Assembly: GCA_963783095.1 (NCBI GenBank)
Contig: CAWAMR010000002.1
Coordinates: 1,364,001 to 1,428,000 of the forward strand
Source of the DNA: CAWAMR01 sp963783095
GTDB lineage: Bacteria; Planctomycetota; Planctomycetia; Gemmatales; Gemmataceae
Reading direction: 5' to 3'
DNA: 64,000 bases
Shown here: in pieces, positions 1 to 8,813 of the stretch
Layout: the number at the start of each line of letters is the position of its first letter
How positions within the stretch are numbered: the first letter of the stretch is position 1
The notes under the pieces: generated by a model
Database searches by the model: none
The model's input: the letters and a program-made list of their open reading frames with translations, nothing else
Told to the model about the DNA's origin: nothing
Translations under genes and position numbers: made by a program

Positions 1-653
1 CCGGCTGCGCTATCAGGTTGCGCAGCCCTTCGAAAGCATAAACGCGCAACGCATCGGGGTATTTCTCCTCGTCCTTGAGAATCCTCATGAACGAATCCGC
101 GAATCCCGCATAGGGGAGTTTCGCCGCCAGCGACATCATTCGCACCGCGTTGAGACGTTCGATCATCTTGGTGCTCTGGTCGAGCACAAGCTCCAGGTCT
201 TCCTGTATCGCCTTGCCAAACTCGTTGGCGTATTGATAGTGGTAGGGCCGGAGCACGCCGTTGAGTTCGAGGTTGGTAAGAGAGATCCCCATGCGTTCCG
301 CTTCGTCCATGAGGTACTGCATGGTCTCGGTTTCGGGTTTGGGTTTGATCTTTTCATCTTTGCGCTGTGCCGGCTCGCCGTTGTACGGTGGCTGGGCGAT
401 GCGATACGCCAGCCACTTGGCCACTTTGGCGATGGCTTCGCGGTTCTTTTTCGTCTGCGCCATATCGCCCGGGACAATGACGGGAGCTGTGCCGTTTCTG
501 ATGATACTAACGATTGAATTAGTAGCCGATAAAGGCTTATCGGGAACCGGAACGGCCGCTGATGCGGGTCGATCCCCGCCTATCAAGGCGACCACGACAA
601 AAGAACCCGCAAGAACGCCGCCAAGACCAGGTCGGCCTGGAAACTGAAGCATT
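1..653 (-). CDS. Secreted protein of unknown function, 3' end beyond window
   Basis: The first 217 codons of a gene read leftward from an ATG at 653 and leave the window without a stop. The N-terminus looks like a signal peptide: a hydrophobic stretch (LAGSFVVVALIGG) ends in an Ala-rich cleavage region near residue 33 (PASAA). The mature part is helical and charged, with a Lys/Ala-rich helix near residues 60-90 and a run of helices near 130-217 that could be HEAT-like. I recognise no catalytic motif. The codon pattern is consistent with coding throughout. Export and the frame are well supported; function is unknown. Confidence 0.75.
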
Positions 654-795
654 GCAACCTTGCACGGATGAAATGAGAAAAGCCGGCAAGCGGCAAGACC
701 TTACCCTAACAATGAAACGACGGGAGGACTCTTTTCGTTGGCAAAGAATCCTCACTATTGAAGCTAACAGGTTTCAAGAGAGGATTCAACAGATC

Positions 796-861
796 GTAGG
801 GCAAGCGTCTCGCTTGCCTTGAACCGAATTTGGCAAAAGGCAAGCGAGACGCTTACCCTAC
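796..861. repeat. Dispersed palindrome with GCAAGCGAG-type arms
   Basis: Two nearly perfect arms of about 25 bp (GTAGGGCAAGCGTCTCGCTT and its complement) are separated by about 16 bp. The element lies just downstream of the stop of the leftward gene at 867. It could form a transcript hairpin, but there is no clear T-tract. Related arms carrying the core GCAAGCGAG recur at 8814, 49611, 61505 and 61616, so it is better seen as a member of a dispersed palindrome family than as a dedicated terminator. Confidence 0.7.
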
Positions 862-866
862 GTAAC

Positions 867-2576
867 TCACGGCTTCGCGGGCGCTGCTTCTTTCTTGGGC
901 GGGGGCGGCAGAGGTATCGCCATGGGTGCCACATTGGTCGCCGATGATCTGATGGGCACCATCCACAAGATTAGCGGCACCGCTCCATAGCTGTATTTCA
1001 ACGACAATTTCTCTCCTCCGGAAATGTCGAACGTAAATACGGCAATCCGATCCAATTTGGCAAGCTGATCGAAATAGTCCTGGCCGTCCTTGGGATCCCG
1101 TACCGCCTTGATGAATTTTCCGAGCCGTTTGGCGTTCATTTCCGCCTGAATCAACGGCGCAGGGCCGCCCTTTGAGGTCAGCGCATCCTTCAAAATGGTC
1201 ATCCCATCCGGACCAAAAGAGAGATAGAGGGCATCGGGAGCAAACAGGACATACAGTTTCGGACTCTTCCCAAACCCGCGCTTCATTTCGGCAGGCATCT
1301 CATCGCTAAAGTCAAGTTCGTGAACGGCCATGCCGTCAATCTTGCCGGCATCCAGCTTCAGCGCCTTTTGAAACTCCCCCGGCGCGAGCTTGACGGCCCC
1401 CCGAAGTGCTTTTTCCAGGGCGGCGGTATTCTTCAGTCGAACTGCGGCGATTGCGTTAAACAACCCATCCTTGTTTGGACCCCGCAAGCTGGCGGCCAAA
1501 TCCATATCGCCGGATTTCACGGTTCGCCCCAGGGCTTTGATTGCCTCGGTTCCTGCGGTTACGAGTTCTTCGGCCATCCCCTTGGTCTTCTCGGTGAAAT
1601 ACGAAAGCGCGAGGTCGGAAAGTCCGGTGAAAATCCCGCGAAGTTCATCGTTAAACAAGGGCATTTCGATTAGCACATGCCCAACCGAATCTTTCCCAAC
1701 GATTCCAAGGAAATCGTTCTTGCTCGGTGGAATCCCGGCGATGCTTTTCGCCAGTTTGCTCTGGGGTTTGCCATCCAGCGTCACTTCGATCCGAAGTTCT
1801 CCCGAGGGCGGGTCCAGATCGATGCGTTCGACGAGTTCGCGCCCATCGTTAAGCCCCATTTCGTACCACCCCACCACCATCTTCAGAGTTTTCTGGAGAA
1901 GCTCCGCTTGTTTTTCACCCAAGGCAGGATTCTTAGCCTGTTCCAGTGCTTGTTCCATGAATCCGATCCCTGCATCCTTTAATTCCTTGGGAATTTGATC
2001 GATGCGAAATTTGATGACCAGAGCCGCGGTTTCTTTCGATGAAATGACTTCCCTGGGATCGAGGAGCAACTTCATATCCAGATCTTTGCCGGCAAAGCCC
2101 ACATAGGCATAGTCTTTGTAGAATCGCAGCGCCAGCTCGACCGGAAAGTTCGGCACGCTGATCGAATAGAAGCCATCCTTCTTCTCGACCGGAAGTTTCC
2201 CTCTTTCGAGCAGAGCGAGGAATTCCTTTTCGTTCGTCACCGGGACCATCAGCACGGCCACGGACTTCTCGAAATTCGCCTGGAGCAAACCGGCGTCCAG
2301 CGTGGCGTAGAGCCCGAACGGACGTTTGGTATCGAGGCCCGCCAACTTTTGCATGTCGATCGCGCCGAGAAGTCCTTTCTCGATATCCTTGTACGCTTTT
2401 TCGGGGACGAAGACCTTCAAGGACTTCTTCACCTTGTCCAGGATCTGATCGATCGATTGCGCCTGGACGGCAATCTGCGGGCCGGCGGTCTTGGCGTCGC
2501 GGACGGGTGCAGCAGCGAGGGGAGGCGCAAACAGCACCCCAATCGCGCCGACCAACAGGAACTGGGAAAGCTTCAT
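867..2576 (-). CDS. Exported protein of unknown function, 569 aa
   Basis: It starts at the ATG at 2576 with a typical signal peptide (residues 1-23: a KL n-region, hydrophobic core LLVGAIGVLFAPPLA, cleavage near AAAP). The rest has no membrane segment and no recognised catalytic signature. It alternates strands and amphipathic helices and ends in a low-complexity Pro/Ala/Lys tail (PPPPKKEAAPAKP). Signal peptide, size and tail match the many lineage-restricted exported proteins of planctomycetes. It is transcribed alone: the next leftward gene is over 200 bp away across a palindrome. Function unknown. Confidence 0.8.
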   Translation of the reverse strand: MKLSQFLLVGAIGVLFAPPLAAAPVRDAKTAGPQIAVQAQSIDQILDKVKKSLKVFVPEKAYKDIEKGLLGAIDMQKLAGLDTKRPFGLYATLDAGLLQANFEKSVAVLMVPVTNEKEFLALLERGKLPVEKKDGFYSISVPNFPVELALRFYKDYAYVGFAGKDLDMKLLLDPREVISSKETAALVIKFRIDQIPKELKDAGIGFMEQALEQAKNPALGEKQAELLQKTLKMVVGWYEMGLNDGRELVERIDLDPPSGELRIEVTLDGKPQSKLAKSIAGIPPSKNDFLGIVGKDSVGHVLIEMPLFNDELRGIFTGLSDLALSYFTEKTKGMAEELVTAGTEAIKALGRTVKSGDMDLAASLRGPNKDGLFNAIAAVRLKNTAALEKALRGAVKLAPGEFQKALKLDAGKIDGMAVHELDFSDEMPAEMKRGFGKSPKLYVLFAPDALYLSFGPDGMTILKDALTSKGGPAPLIQAEMNAKRLGKFIKAVRDPKDGQDYFDQLAKLDRIAVFTFDISGGEKLSLKYSYGAVPLILWMVPIRSSATNVAPMAIPLPPPPKKEAAPAKP

Positions 2577-2659
2577 CGGGGCTACCTCAAAGAAAATGAG
2601 TGGGTAAAGGGTAAAACGATGACCGGGACAGCGAGAGGGTCACGGGATCATCATATCTA

Positions 2660-2760
2660 TTTGATTGAGAGATGGAAAAGAATCTATAGTGTTCAGTGTT
2701 CAGTTTTCAGTTTTCAGTCAGCCAAATTAACTGAAAACCGATCATTTGATTGAGAGATGG
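2660..2760. repeat. Direct repeat plus short GTTCAG-type repeats between two leftward genes
   Basis: The 16-mer TTTGATTGAGAGATGG occurs at 2660-2675 and again at 2745-2760, each followed by AAAGAATCT and then runs of the short motif AGTGTTCAG or AGTTTTCAG. Similar GTTCAG/GACCACTGA runs lie just before the pseudouridine synthase near 7285-7315. It looks like a local duplication within a simple-sequence intergenic repeat. No gene is visible here. Confidence 0.6.
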
Positions 2761-2770
2761 GAAAGAATCT

Positions 2771-2803
2771 CAGTGTTCAGTTAACCGACTTAACTGAACA
2801 CTG
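2771..2803 (-). terminator. Perfect 14-bp hairpin downstream of the TIGR03000 gene
   Basis: CAGTGTTCAGTTAA pairs with TTAACTGAACACTG across a 5-nt loop, giving a perfect 14-bp stem. It begins 19 bp downstream of the stop of the leftward gene ending at 2822. A weak A/T-rich stretch follows but not a strict T-tract, so a terminator role is an inference. Confidence 0.45.
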
Positions 2804-2821
2804 AACACTGAAAACTGAAAA

Positions 2822-3691
2822 CTATTTCAAAGTGACCCGGCTGGTGTTGACCATATCGGTGAAGTCAACGCGAACGGCTTCGCCGGCCTTGAAGATAACG
2901 CGCTGAGTTTGCGCCTGTTTGCTGCCGTCGGCGTTGAGTTCGGCCTTGAACATATAGACGTATTCAGCTCCCTTGATCAGTTCCGGAGTCTGGAATTGAC
3001 CGTGAGCAGGAACATCCTTGGCCTCGCCATCGACAAACAGTTTCGCGCCTTGCGGCAAGCTCACCGTCACCTTGCTGGAGACCAGCTCGTTCCTCGTTTC
3101 GCCAAATTCGACTCGGCTGACAGTGTCGGCCCGGACGACAACCCTCTTCGTTTCAGTGAAGGTTTGGCCACCCCGTTGATATTGGACCTTCATTTGATAT
3201 TGAAAATCCTTACCCTTCGCCAATACCGGAGTGACGAAGGTGCGCTCTGCGGAAGTGAGGTTCGTTTCGGTGCCGTCGGCATAGAGTTTGGCGTCGGCGG
3301 GGAGCTTGACGATCACGCGGGCCTGGCCGGCCCGTTGCGGAATATAAGTCGTGCCGCTCTTGGGAGCGTCCTTCTTCGGCGCGGGAATTTCCTCAACCTT
3401 CGGAGCAGGATTCAAGTATGGGTAATTGGGCGGCATCCCATAACCGTAGCCGTAACAGCCCGAGCATCCCGAAGTGACGGGGGCCATTGGGCCGCCGTAG
3501 TAGCCGTAGCCTGAGCAGCCGTACGACCAGCTGGAATAACATCCTCCGTAGCACGATCCATAACATCCGTAACACGACCCATAGCATCCATGGCAGGTGG
3601 TGGGGCAATGGAACAAGCACGCCAAAATACCGTGGCATGCCGGCGTTTCCGGCGCACCGGTCATCGCCATCATCATCACTACGCTGTACAT
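2822..3691 (-). CDS. TIGR03000-domain protein with Cys/Tyr/Gly-rich N-terminus
   Basis: A 289-aa protein. I chose the ATG at 3691 because GGAGGT sits 8 bp upstream; the frame is open further upstream but without coding character. The N-terminal ~80 residues are very rich in Cys, Tyr and Gly (repeats of CYGSCYG and GYGYYGG). Two copies of the planctomycete TIGR03000 domain follow, at roughly 115-195 and 205-285; each begins with a V-x-LP-x-x-A-KL-(Y/F)-x-DG strand and ends in R-V-(E/D)-F. Function of the domain is unknown. The Cys-rich head suggests cross-linking or metal binding in an exported structure, but no convincing signal peptide is seen beyond the short MYSVVMMMAM segment. Confidence 0.85.
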   Translation of the reverse strand: MYSVVMMMAMTGAPETPACHGILACLFHCPTTCHGCYGSCYGCYGSCYGGCYSSWSYGCSGYGYYGGPMAPVTSGCSGCYGYGYGMPPNYPYLNPAPKVEEIPAPKKDAPKSGTTYIPQRAGQARVIVKLPADAKLYADGTETNLTSAERTFVTPVLAKGKDFQYQMKVQYQRGGQTFTETKRVVVRADTVSRVEFGETRNELVSSKVTVSLPQGAKLFVDGEAKDVPAHGQFQTPELIKGAEYVYMFKAELNADGSKQAQTQRVIFKAGEAVRVDFTDMVNTSRVTLK

Positions 3692-3951
3692 CTGAATGCA
3701 CCTCCAAAGATTTGAGAGCCTGTCCCCCGGATTTTCCGAGAATCCGGAGCAGAAGTTAAAATAGGGAATCTGAGCGGAATCGCTATAAGGATAAGGCTGG
3801 GATGTTTGCGAGTCAAAGGTAATTTGCGAGTTTTGCGGAATATATTGGATGGGAAGCGTTTCTCGCATTCCGGATAATTGATACATCCGATAAAATCGGA
3901 ATGGTGATGTTAGACATTGGGCATTAGACTAATGCCCATAAGGAGAAAAGC

Positions 3952-5280
3952 ATGTCTCGTTGGAACCTTGCCTGGCTAATCACCGTGCCGCTCTTCGTCG
4001 TGCTCGGGTTGACACTGTCGTTCGGTGCCCCGGTCAAGACGACGGATAACGATTACAAACTCATTCGCACCGTGGTAGACGTGCTGGCCGAAGTCGATCA
4101 GAATTTTGTCCGCGAACTCGATGAGACCGACCGCCGGAAGCTGGTCGAGGACATGATTAACGGCGGGCTGCAACAGCTCGATCGATATTCCGTCTATCTG
4201 AATGCCGATCACTACAAGCAATTCGAAACGCAATATGACGGCAAATTTGGCGGGATCGGCGTGATTCTGGGTGTGGACGAGAAGTCCGGCGCTCTGAAGA
4301 TCCTGATGACCCTGGAGGGAGAACCTGCGGACAAGGCGGGGGTTCGGGACGGCGACATCATCGTCAAGATCGATGGCGAAGATGCCACCAGAATGCAGAC
4401 GAATGACGCCTCGAAACAGATTCTCGGCAAGCCGGGCACGACCGTCAAGTTGACGGTGCAACACGAGGACGTGGAAAAGGTCGAAACGGTTACGGTCCAG
4501 CGTGCAGAGATCAAATTCCCAACGGTGAAAGGCTGGAAGCGCAACGAGAAAACCAAAGAATGGAACTGGTTCGTGGCCGACGGTATCGCCTACGTCCGGC
4601 TCAGCGGCTTCACCGAAACGAGTACCGCCGATCTGAAGCGCGAGGTGGAACGGCTCGAAAAGGAAGGGGCAAAAGCCTTGGTACTCGACCTGCGCGGCAA
4701 TCCGGGCGGACTGCTTTCGGGCGCGGTCGAGATCAGCGATCTGTTTTTGACGGAAGGGCGTATCGTCAGCACGACTTCGCGTCATTCGCAGCGCACCTGG
4801 GATGCGAAGGGAGATGGAACCATTTTCCAGCCGGCCAAGGATCGACCGATTGCGGTGTTGATCAACCGCGATAGCGCCAGCGCCAGCGAAATTGTGGCGG
4901 CAGCGCTGCAAGACAACCATCGAGCGGTCATTGTCGGCGAGCGGTCCTTCGGCAAGGGGAGCGTGCAGAAGATCATCATGTTGAGCAAGGATCCGCCCAG
5001 CACTTTGAAACTGACCACGGAGAAGTGGTGGCGGCCCAACGGCAAACCGATGACGCGCGAATTGAACAGCAAGGACAGCGATGATTGGGGAGTTCGTCCC
5101 GATGAGGGTTTTGAGATCAAGATGACCGATGAGGACCTGCTGGCATTCATGCGTCATCAACGAGCATTGGAGGTTCCCAGCAGGGCCAAGCCCAAAAAAG
5201 ACGGGAAAGAAGACAAACCATTCAAGGACCGAGCGCTGGAAAAGGCGGTCGAGTATCTCCGTGACAAGGTGACAAGGTGA
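3952..5280 (+). CDS. ctpA: C-terminal processing peptidase, family S41
   Basis: A serine protease that cleaves proteins near their C-termini in the periplasm. Residues 1-26 form a signal peptide or membrane anchor. A PDZ domain spans about 95-180 (FGGIGVILG...GDIIVKIDG). The protease core includes DLRGNPGG at 246-253. The catalytic dyad is Ser310 in RDSASASEI and Lys335 in GERSFGKGS, spaced 25 residues as in E. coli Prc. Length (442 aa) is normal for the family. AAGGAGAAAAGC lies just upstream of the ATG. Oddly, the last five codons (DKVTR) and the stop are part of the 8-bp tandem repeat that follows. Confidence 0.95.
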   Translation: MSRWNLAWLITVPLFVVLGLTLSFGAPVKTTDNDYKLIRTVVDVLAEVDQNFVRELDETDRRKLVEDMINGGLQQLDRYSVYLNADHYKQFETQYDGKFGGIGVILGVDEKSGALKILMTLEGEPADKAGVRDGDIIVKIDGEDATRMQTNDASKQILGKPGTTVKLTVQHEDVEKVETVTVQRAEIKFPTVKGWKRNEKTKEWNWFVADGIAYVRLSGFTETSTADLKREVERLEKEGAKALVLDLRGNPGGLLSGAVEISDLFLTEGRIVSTTSRHSQRTWDAKGDGTIFQPAKDRPIAVLINRDSASASEIVAAALQDNHRAVIVGERSFGKGSVQKIIMLSKDPPSTLKLTTEKWWRPNGKPMTRELNSKDSDDWGVRPDEGFEIKMTDEDLLAFMRHQRALEVPSRAKPKKDGKEDKPFKDRALEKAVEYLRDKVTR

Positions 5281-5380
5281 CAAGGTGACAAGGTGACAAG
5301 GTGACAAGGTGACAAGGTGACAAGGTGACAAGGTGACAAGGTGACAAGGTGACAAGGTGACAAGGTGACAAGGTGACAAT
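5261..5380. repeat. Tandem array of the octamer GTGACAAG, about 15 copies
   Basis: Fourteen perfect copies of GTGACAAG (5261-5372) are followed by one with a terminal mismatch (5373-5380). The array starts inside the 3' end of the protease gene and supplies its stop codon TGA at 5278-5280. Every forward frame through the repeat contains a stop, so copy number cannot extend the protease by more than a few residues. Complementary ACCTTGTCA motifs lie at about 5443-5482, so array and flank can base-pair. Confidence 0.95.
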
Positions 5381-5519
5381 CCACAAGCGTATCTACGAAC
5401 ATTGATCTTGTGAACCATTCACAAGGTTGCTTTGTAGGTTTCCTTGTCACCTTGTCATCTATCTTTCGCACCTTGTCATCTTCACGCAAATCGTGGTAAC
5501 GAAAGGAGTCCGCTCATGT

Positions 5520-7256
5520 TTGCGCACTTTGTTTGCGATTCTCATTTCGGGCTGTTTTGTAGTACCGAGCAATGCGGAAGAACCTCCCAAGTACAAGCCG
5601 ATCGACCCGGAAATTGTTGCGGCTTATAAAAAACTTGGCGGGGAGTATGGTGGGTTTCATGTCGAAAAAAATGGCGCTGTTTGGTTCTCTCCTGCAAAGG
5701 AAGGACCAGTAACTGGGCTGCCCGGGTTTGTGTTCCAGGATATACACAACAGCAATATCTCCAAACTTCCCGCTGTCGCAGTTCCCTTTGGGCTGAGCTT
5801 CGACACTTGGCCTTCGATTAGTGCAGAAACTGCAAATGCCTTTAGGCGGTTTCAGTTCTTTACGATTGCCAGCAGTATGCAAGAGAGGCTGACCGATGCG
5901 GGACTGGACCGATTGGATCACCTTGAACACCTCGTCTTGCTCGACCTTACCGAAACAAATGTGACCGATGCAGGAATGAAAACTCTCAAGGCTTTTAAGA
6001 ACCTCCGCTCGCTTCACCTTCTCAGAACGCGCATGACAAATGCGGGACTAACCCAGTTGAAAGATCTTACAAGTCTGACCTCACTTGACCTTGGCTTCGC
6101 AAATCTAACGGATGCCGGCCTAAAAGAATTGAAGAATCTCAAAAACCTTGCCTCGCTTCGCCTCGACTATACAAGCGTAACGGATGTCGGGTTGAAGGAA
6201 TTGAAGGATCTGAAAAACCTCACATGGCTCGATCTTAAAGGGACAGAAGTATCGGACGTGGGATTAAAGGAATTGAAGAATCTCAAAAAGCTCACCTCGT
6301 TGGATCTGTCCTCGACAAAGGTGACGGGTCCGGGTCTGAGCGACTTGCAAGACCTCAAAAACCTGACCTCGCTTAACCTCGACTACACGAAAGTAACGGA
6401 CGCGAAAGGACTGAGGGAACTCAAAAGCCTGACCTCGCTTGAACTTTGCGAAACGGGGATCTCTGATATTGGGTTGAAGGAATTGCAAGACCTCAAAAAC
6501 CTGACCTCGCTCACCCTTTACTACACTAAGGTAACGGACTTGGGCCTAAAAGAATTGAAGGGACTCACGAGCCTCACCTCGCTGAGTCTTCACGCAACGC
6601 AAGTGACCGGTTCGGGTCTAAGCGAATTGAAAGATCTTAAGAACCTGACTTCGCTGGACCTCACTTCCGCGCATGTGACGGATATCGGAATGCAAAGCGT
6701 GAAAGATCTCGAAAACCTCACCTATCTGAACCTCAGTTGCACCCCGCTGAGAGACCTCGGAATGCAGGGAATAAAGGAGCTTAAGAATCTAAAATCGCTC
6801 GTGCTTTACAAATCGTGGGTGACGGACGACGGTTTGAAGGATTTGCAAGATCTCACGAATCTAACATCACTTTCCCTCGGCGGTCTCAAGAAAGTGACAG
6901 ACTCAGGACTGAAGCACTTGCGAAACGTCAAAAGCCTCAAGAGCCTGGACCTCTCCGAGACAAAGGTGACGGATGCAGGTTTGAAGGAACTCAAAGAGCT
7001 GAAAAACCTCACGGAATTGAACCTGTCCGAGAATCGCGTGACGGACCAGGGATTGAAGGAATTGAGAGACCTGAAAAATCTAGCCACACTGAACCTCGAC
7101 AAAACGCAAGTGACCGATGAGGGGTTGAAGGAGTTGAGGGATCTCAAAAACCTCCGCGATCTTCATCTCCCCTGGCCAAAAGTGACCCAGAAGGCAAGGA
7201 AGGAGTTGCAGGGATTCCTGCCGAAGTGCAGAATTGTTCCTTATTTCGGTCATTGA
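5520..7256 (+). CDS. Exported leucine-rich repeat protein, 578 aa
   Basis: About 18 tandem LRRs of roughly 24 residues with the pattern L-x-x-L-x-L-x-x-T-x-V-T-D-x-G-L-K-E-L fill residues ~100-570; they resemble the cysteine-free TDxGL class common in planctomycetes. Such repeats build a curved protein-binding surface. The N-terminus MRTLFAILISGCFVVPSNAEE is a signal peptide if translation begins at the TTG at 5520. An ATG at 5516 with AAAGGAG 7 bp upstream is the better-placed start but lies in the wrong frame; removing one T after this ATG would give a canonical start, so a 1-nt insertion is likely. The partner is unknown. Confidence 0.85.
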   Translation: MRTLFAILISGCFVVPSNAEEPPKYKPIDPEIVAAYKKLGGEYGGFHVEKNGAVWFSPAKEGPVTGLPGFVFQDIHNSNISKLPAVAVPFGLSFDTWPSISAETANAFRRFQFFTIASSMQERLTDAGLDRLDHLEHLVLLDLTETNVTDAGMKTLKAFKNLRSLHLLRTRMTNAGLTQLKDLTSLTSLDLGFANLTDAGLKELKNLKNLASLRLDYTSVTDVGLKELKDLKNLTWLDLKGTEVSDVGLKELKNLKKLTSLDLSSTKVTGPGLSDLQDLKNLTSLNLDYTKVTDAKGLRELKSLTSLELCETGISDIGLKELQDLKNLTSLTLYYTKVTDLGLKELKGLTSLTSLSLHATQVTGSGLSELKDLKNLTSLDLTSAHVTDIGMQSVKDLENLTYLNLSCTPLRDLGMQGIKELKNLKSLVLYKSWVTDDGLKDLQDLTNLTSLSLGGLKKVTDSGLKHLRNVKSLKSLDLSETKVTDAGLKELKELKNLTELNLSENRVTDQGLKELRDLKNLATLNLDKTQVTDEGLKELRDLKNLRDLHLPWPKVTQKARKELQGFLPKCRIVPYFGH

Positions 7257-7322
7257 CAGGTCACTCACGGCAAAGAGGTTTTTACTGACCACTGACCACT
7301 AACCACTGTTCACTCTTTGCCA

Positions 7323-8018
7323 ATGCAGATTCTGCACGAAGACTACCACCTGATCGTTCTCAACAAGCCTGCCCCTTTGCTGACGCAGGCTCCGGAGGGG
7401 ATTCCCTCGCTGGAGGCGCTGGTCAAAGCCCATATCAAGCAGAAGTACAACAAGCCCGCCGGGGTGTATCTTGGCATCCCGCATCGGCTGGATCGGCCTG
7501 TTTCCGGGGTCGTCGTCTTTGCCCGCAACAGCAAGGCCGCACAGCGCATTCACGATCAGTTTCAGAAACATCTCGTGACCAAGATTTACTGGGCACTGGT
7601 CGAAGGCGATTTACATCCTGGAGAAGGGCAATGGCAAAATTGGTTGCGGAAGTTGCCCGAGGAGTCTCGGACCGAGATAGCGGAGCCTCACTCGCCCAAG
7701 GCAAAAGAAGCGATCACCGATTATCGAGTGTTGCAGCACTTTGGGGACCGAACTCTGGTGGAGTTGGCCCCGCGCACCGGGCGAATGCATCAATTGCGCA
7801 TTCAAGCTGCCGTTCGCGGACATCCGATCATCGGCGATGATTTATATGGGAGCACGCAGACATTTGGACCCGATGTCGAATTGCATCGCGATCGAATCAT
7901 TGCTTTGCACGCCCGAAGTTTGACGCTGGAACATCCGTTTCGGAAGGAAACTTTGGTTGTCGAGGCCCCGCTCTCGGAGGAGTGGCCGGCGCTGAATCCG
8001 GAATCATCGGGTGGGTAA
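7323..8018 (+). CDS. RluA-family RNA pseudouridine synthase
   Basis: It isomerises specific uridines in rRNA or tRNA to pseudouridine. The hallmark motif GIPHRLDRPVSGVVVFAR is near residues 52-69, with the catalytic Asp in HRLD (Asp57 from the ATG used). Downstream motifs ELAPRTGRMHQLRIQ and GHPIIGDDLYG are typical of RluA/RluC/RluD. There is no S4 domain. At 231 aa it resembles single-domain RluA members, but the exact target cannot be read from sequence. The start is uncertain because neither the ATG at 7323 nor the TTG at 7317 has a strong ribosome binding site. Confidence 0.9.
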   Translation: MQILHEDYHLIVLNKPAPLLTQAPEGIPSLEALVKAHIKQKYNKPAGVYLGIPHRLDRPVSGVVVFARNSKAAQRIHDQFQKHLVTKIYWALVEGDLHPGEGQWQNWLRKLPEESRTEIAEPHSPKAKEAITDYRVLQHFGDRTLVELAPRTGRMHQLRIQAAVRGHPIIGDDLYGSTQTFGPDVELHRDRIIALHARSLTLEHPFRKETLVVEAPLSEEWPALNPESSGG

Positions 8019-8043
8019 TTTCTGGGTTAATAGTTCCGCCCGT

Positions 8044-8418
8044 TCACATTCCCAACAATGGCTTGAGTTTCCTGCGTACCTCATCGAGTACGTCGCTGGG
8101 AACGATCGTAATGAAATCGCTGTCTCGTTCGCGCCAATCTGCACTCTTGAGGTGATCCGCCAATATCACGCCTTGCACTGCCATACCCTCGGGTAGCGGC
8201 ACCTCGAAAGCATAACCTTTCGCATGATGAGTCACGGGACAAACCAGACACAATCCAACCTTCTCGTTGTAAGAGCGTGGCGAAAGCACCAGCGCAGGCC
8301 GCCGGCCCGCCTGTTCGCGCCCGGCCTGAGGCGTGAATGATAACCAGATTAAATCGCCCGTATCGGGGGCTTCACCAACTTTCGCCCCCGACGGCCGAGC
8401 CCCAGTCCGTTTCCCCAT
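8044..8418 (-). CDS. mazF: MazF/PemK-type endoribonuclease toxin
   Basis: A 124-aa protein with the MazF fold: GDLIWLSFTPQAGREQAGRRP (the GD...G-x-E-x-x-x-x-RP signature) near residues 22-42, followed by PVTHHAKGYAFEV and the VxxD(H/Q) region. MazF enzymes cut mRNA at short sequences and slow growth. The ATG at 8418 has GGAG 8-11 bp upstream and lies inside the antitoxin gene, overlapping it by 47 bp, the normal antitoxin-first arrangement. It forms one operon with the MazE-like gene at 8372-8611. Confidence 0.9.
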   Translation of the reverse strand: MGKRTGARPSGAKVGEAPDTGDLIWLSFTPQAGREQAGRRPALVLSPRSYNEKVGLCLVCPVTHHAKGYAFEVPLPEGMAVQGVILADHLKSADWRERDSDFITIVPSDVLDEVRRKLKPLLGM

Positions 8419-8611
8419 GAATATTCTCCGGCGTGATCTGCGCAAGCAACTCGTCGAGTGTGTATTCGTGCTTTCGAGGCCGCAGCAGCAAGCCGCCCTC
8501 AACATGCGTCACTTCCAGCTCCATGCCCTCTTCGAGCTCCAACTCCTTCACATAGGTTCCAGGAATCCGTACCGCCAAACTGTTTCCCCATTTGCCCACT
8601 TGTGTATTCAT
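8372..8611 (-). CDS. mazE: MazE/AbrB-type antitoxin
   Basis: A 79-aa protein with a swapped-hairpin AbrB/MazE DNA-binding domain: KWGNSLAVRIPGTYVKELEL near residues 6-25, then a helix-rich acidic tail (ITPENIHGETDWG) that usually wraps the toxin. The start at 8611 is preferred because GGGA lies shortly upstream. It precedes and overlaps mazF, and the complex presumably represses its own promoter upstream of 8611. This is a complete, apparently functional module. Confidence 0.9.
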   Translation of the reverse strand: MNTQVGKWGNSLAVRIPGTYVKELELEEGMELEVTHVEGGLLLRPRKHEYTLDELLAQITPENIHGETDWGSAVGGESW

Positions 8612-8813
8612 GATCGTCCCTCGTGTTTCTACAAAGTATATCATATTCTAAGTGATTATGTCAAGCGACCGATTTGGTTCATTCGTTCTGCACCGCTAGA
8701 AACCCTCGCGTTCTTTCCTTTTTTGCTCGACAAAGCTACCATCGGCTGCCACAATCAACGAAACGTATTTCCAGCCATGCGGAGTACGATTGATTCATTG
8801 CTTCCGCCGGGCT

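Noticed and set aside
3976..5418. Long leftward open frame opposite the S41 protease
   Set aside because: It is antisense to a clearly coding protease. Its N-terminus is just the translated octamer array (LSPCHLVT repeats).
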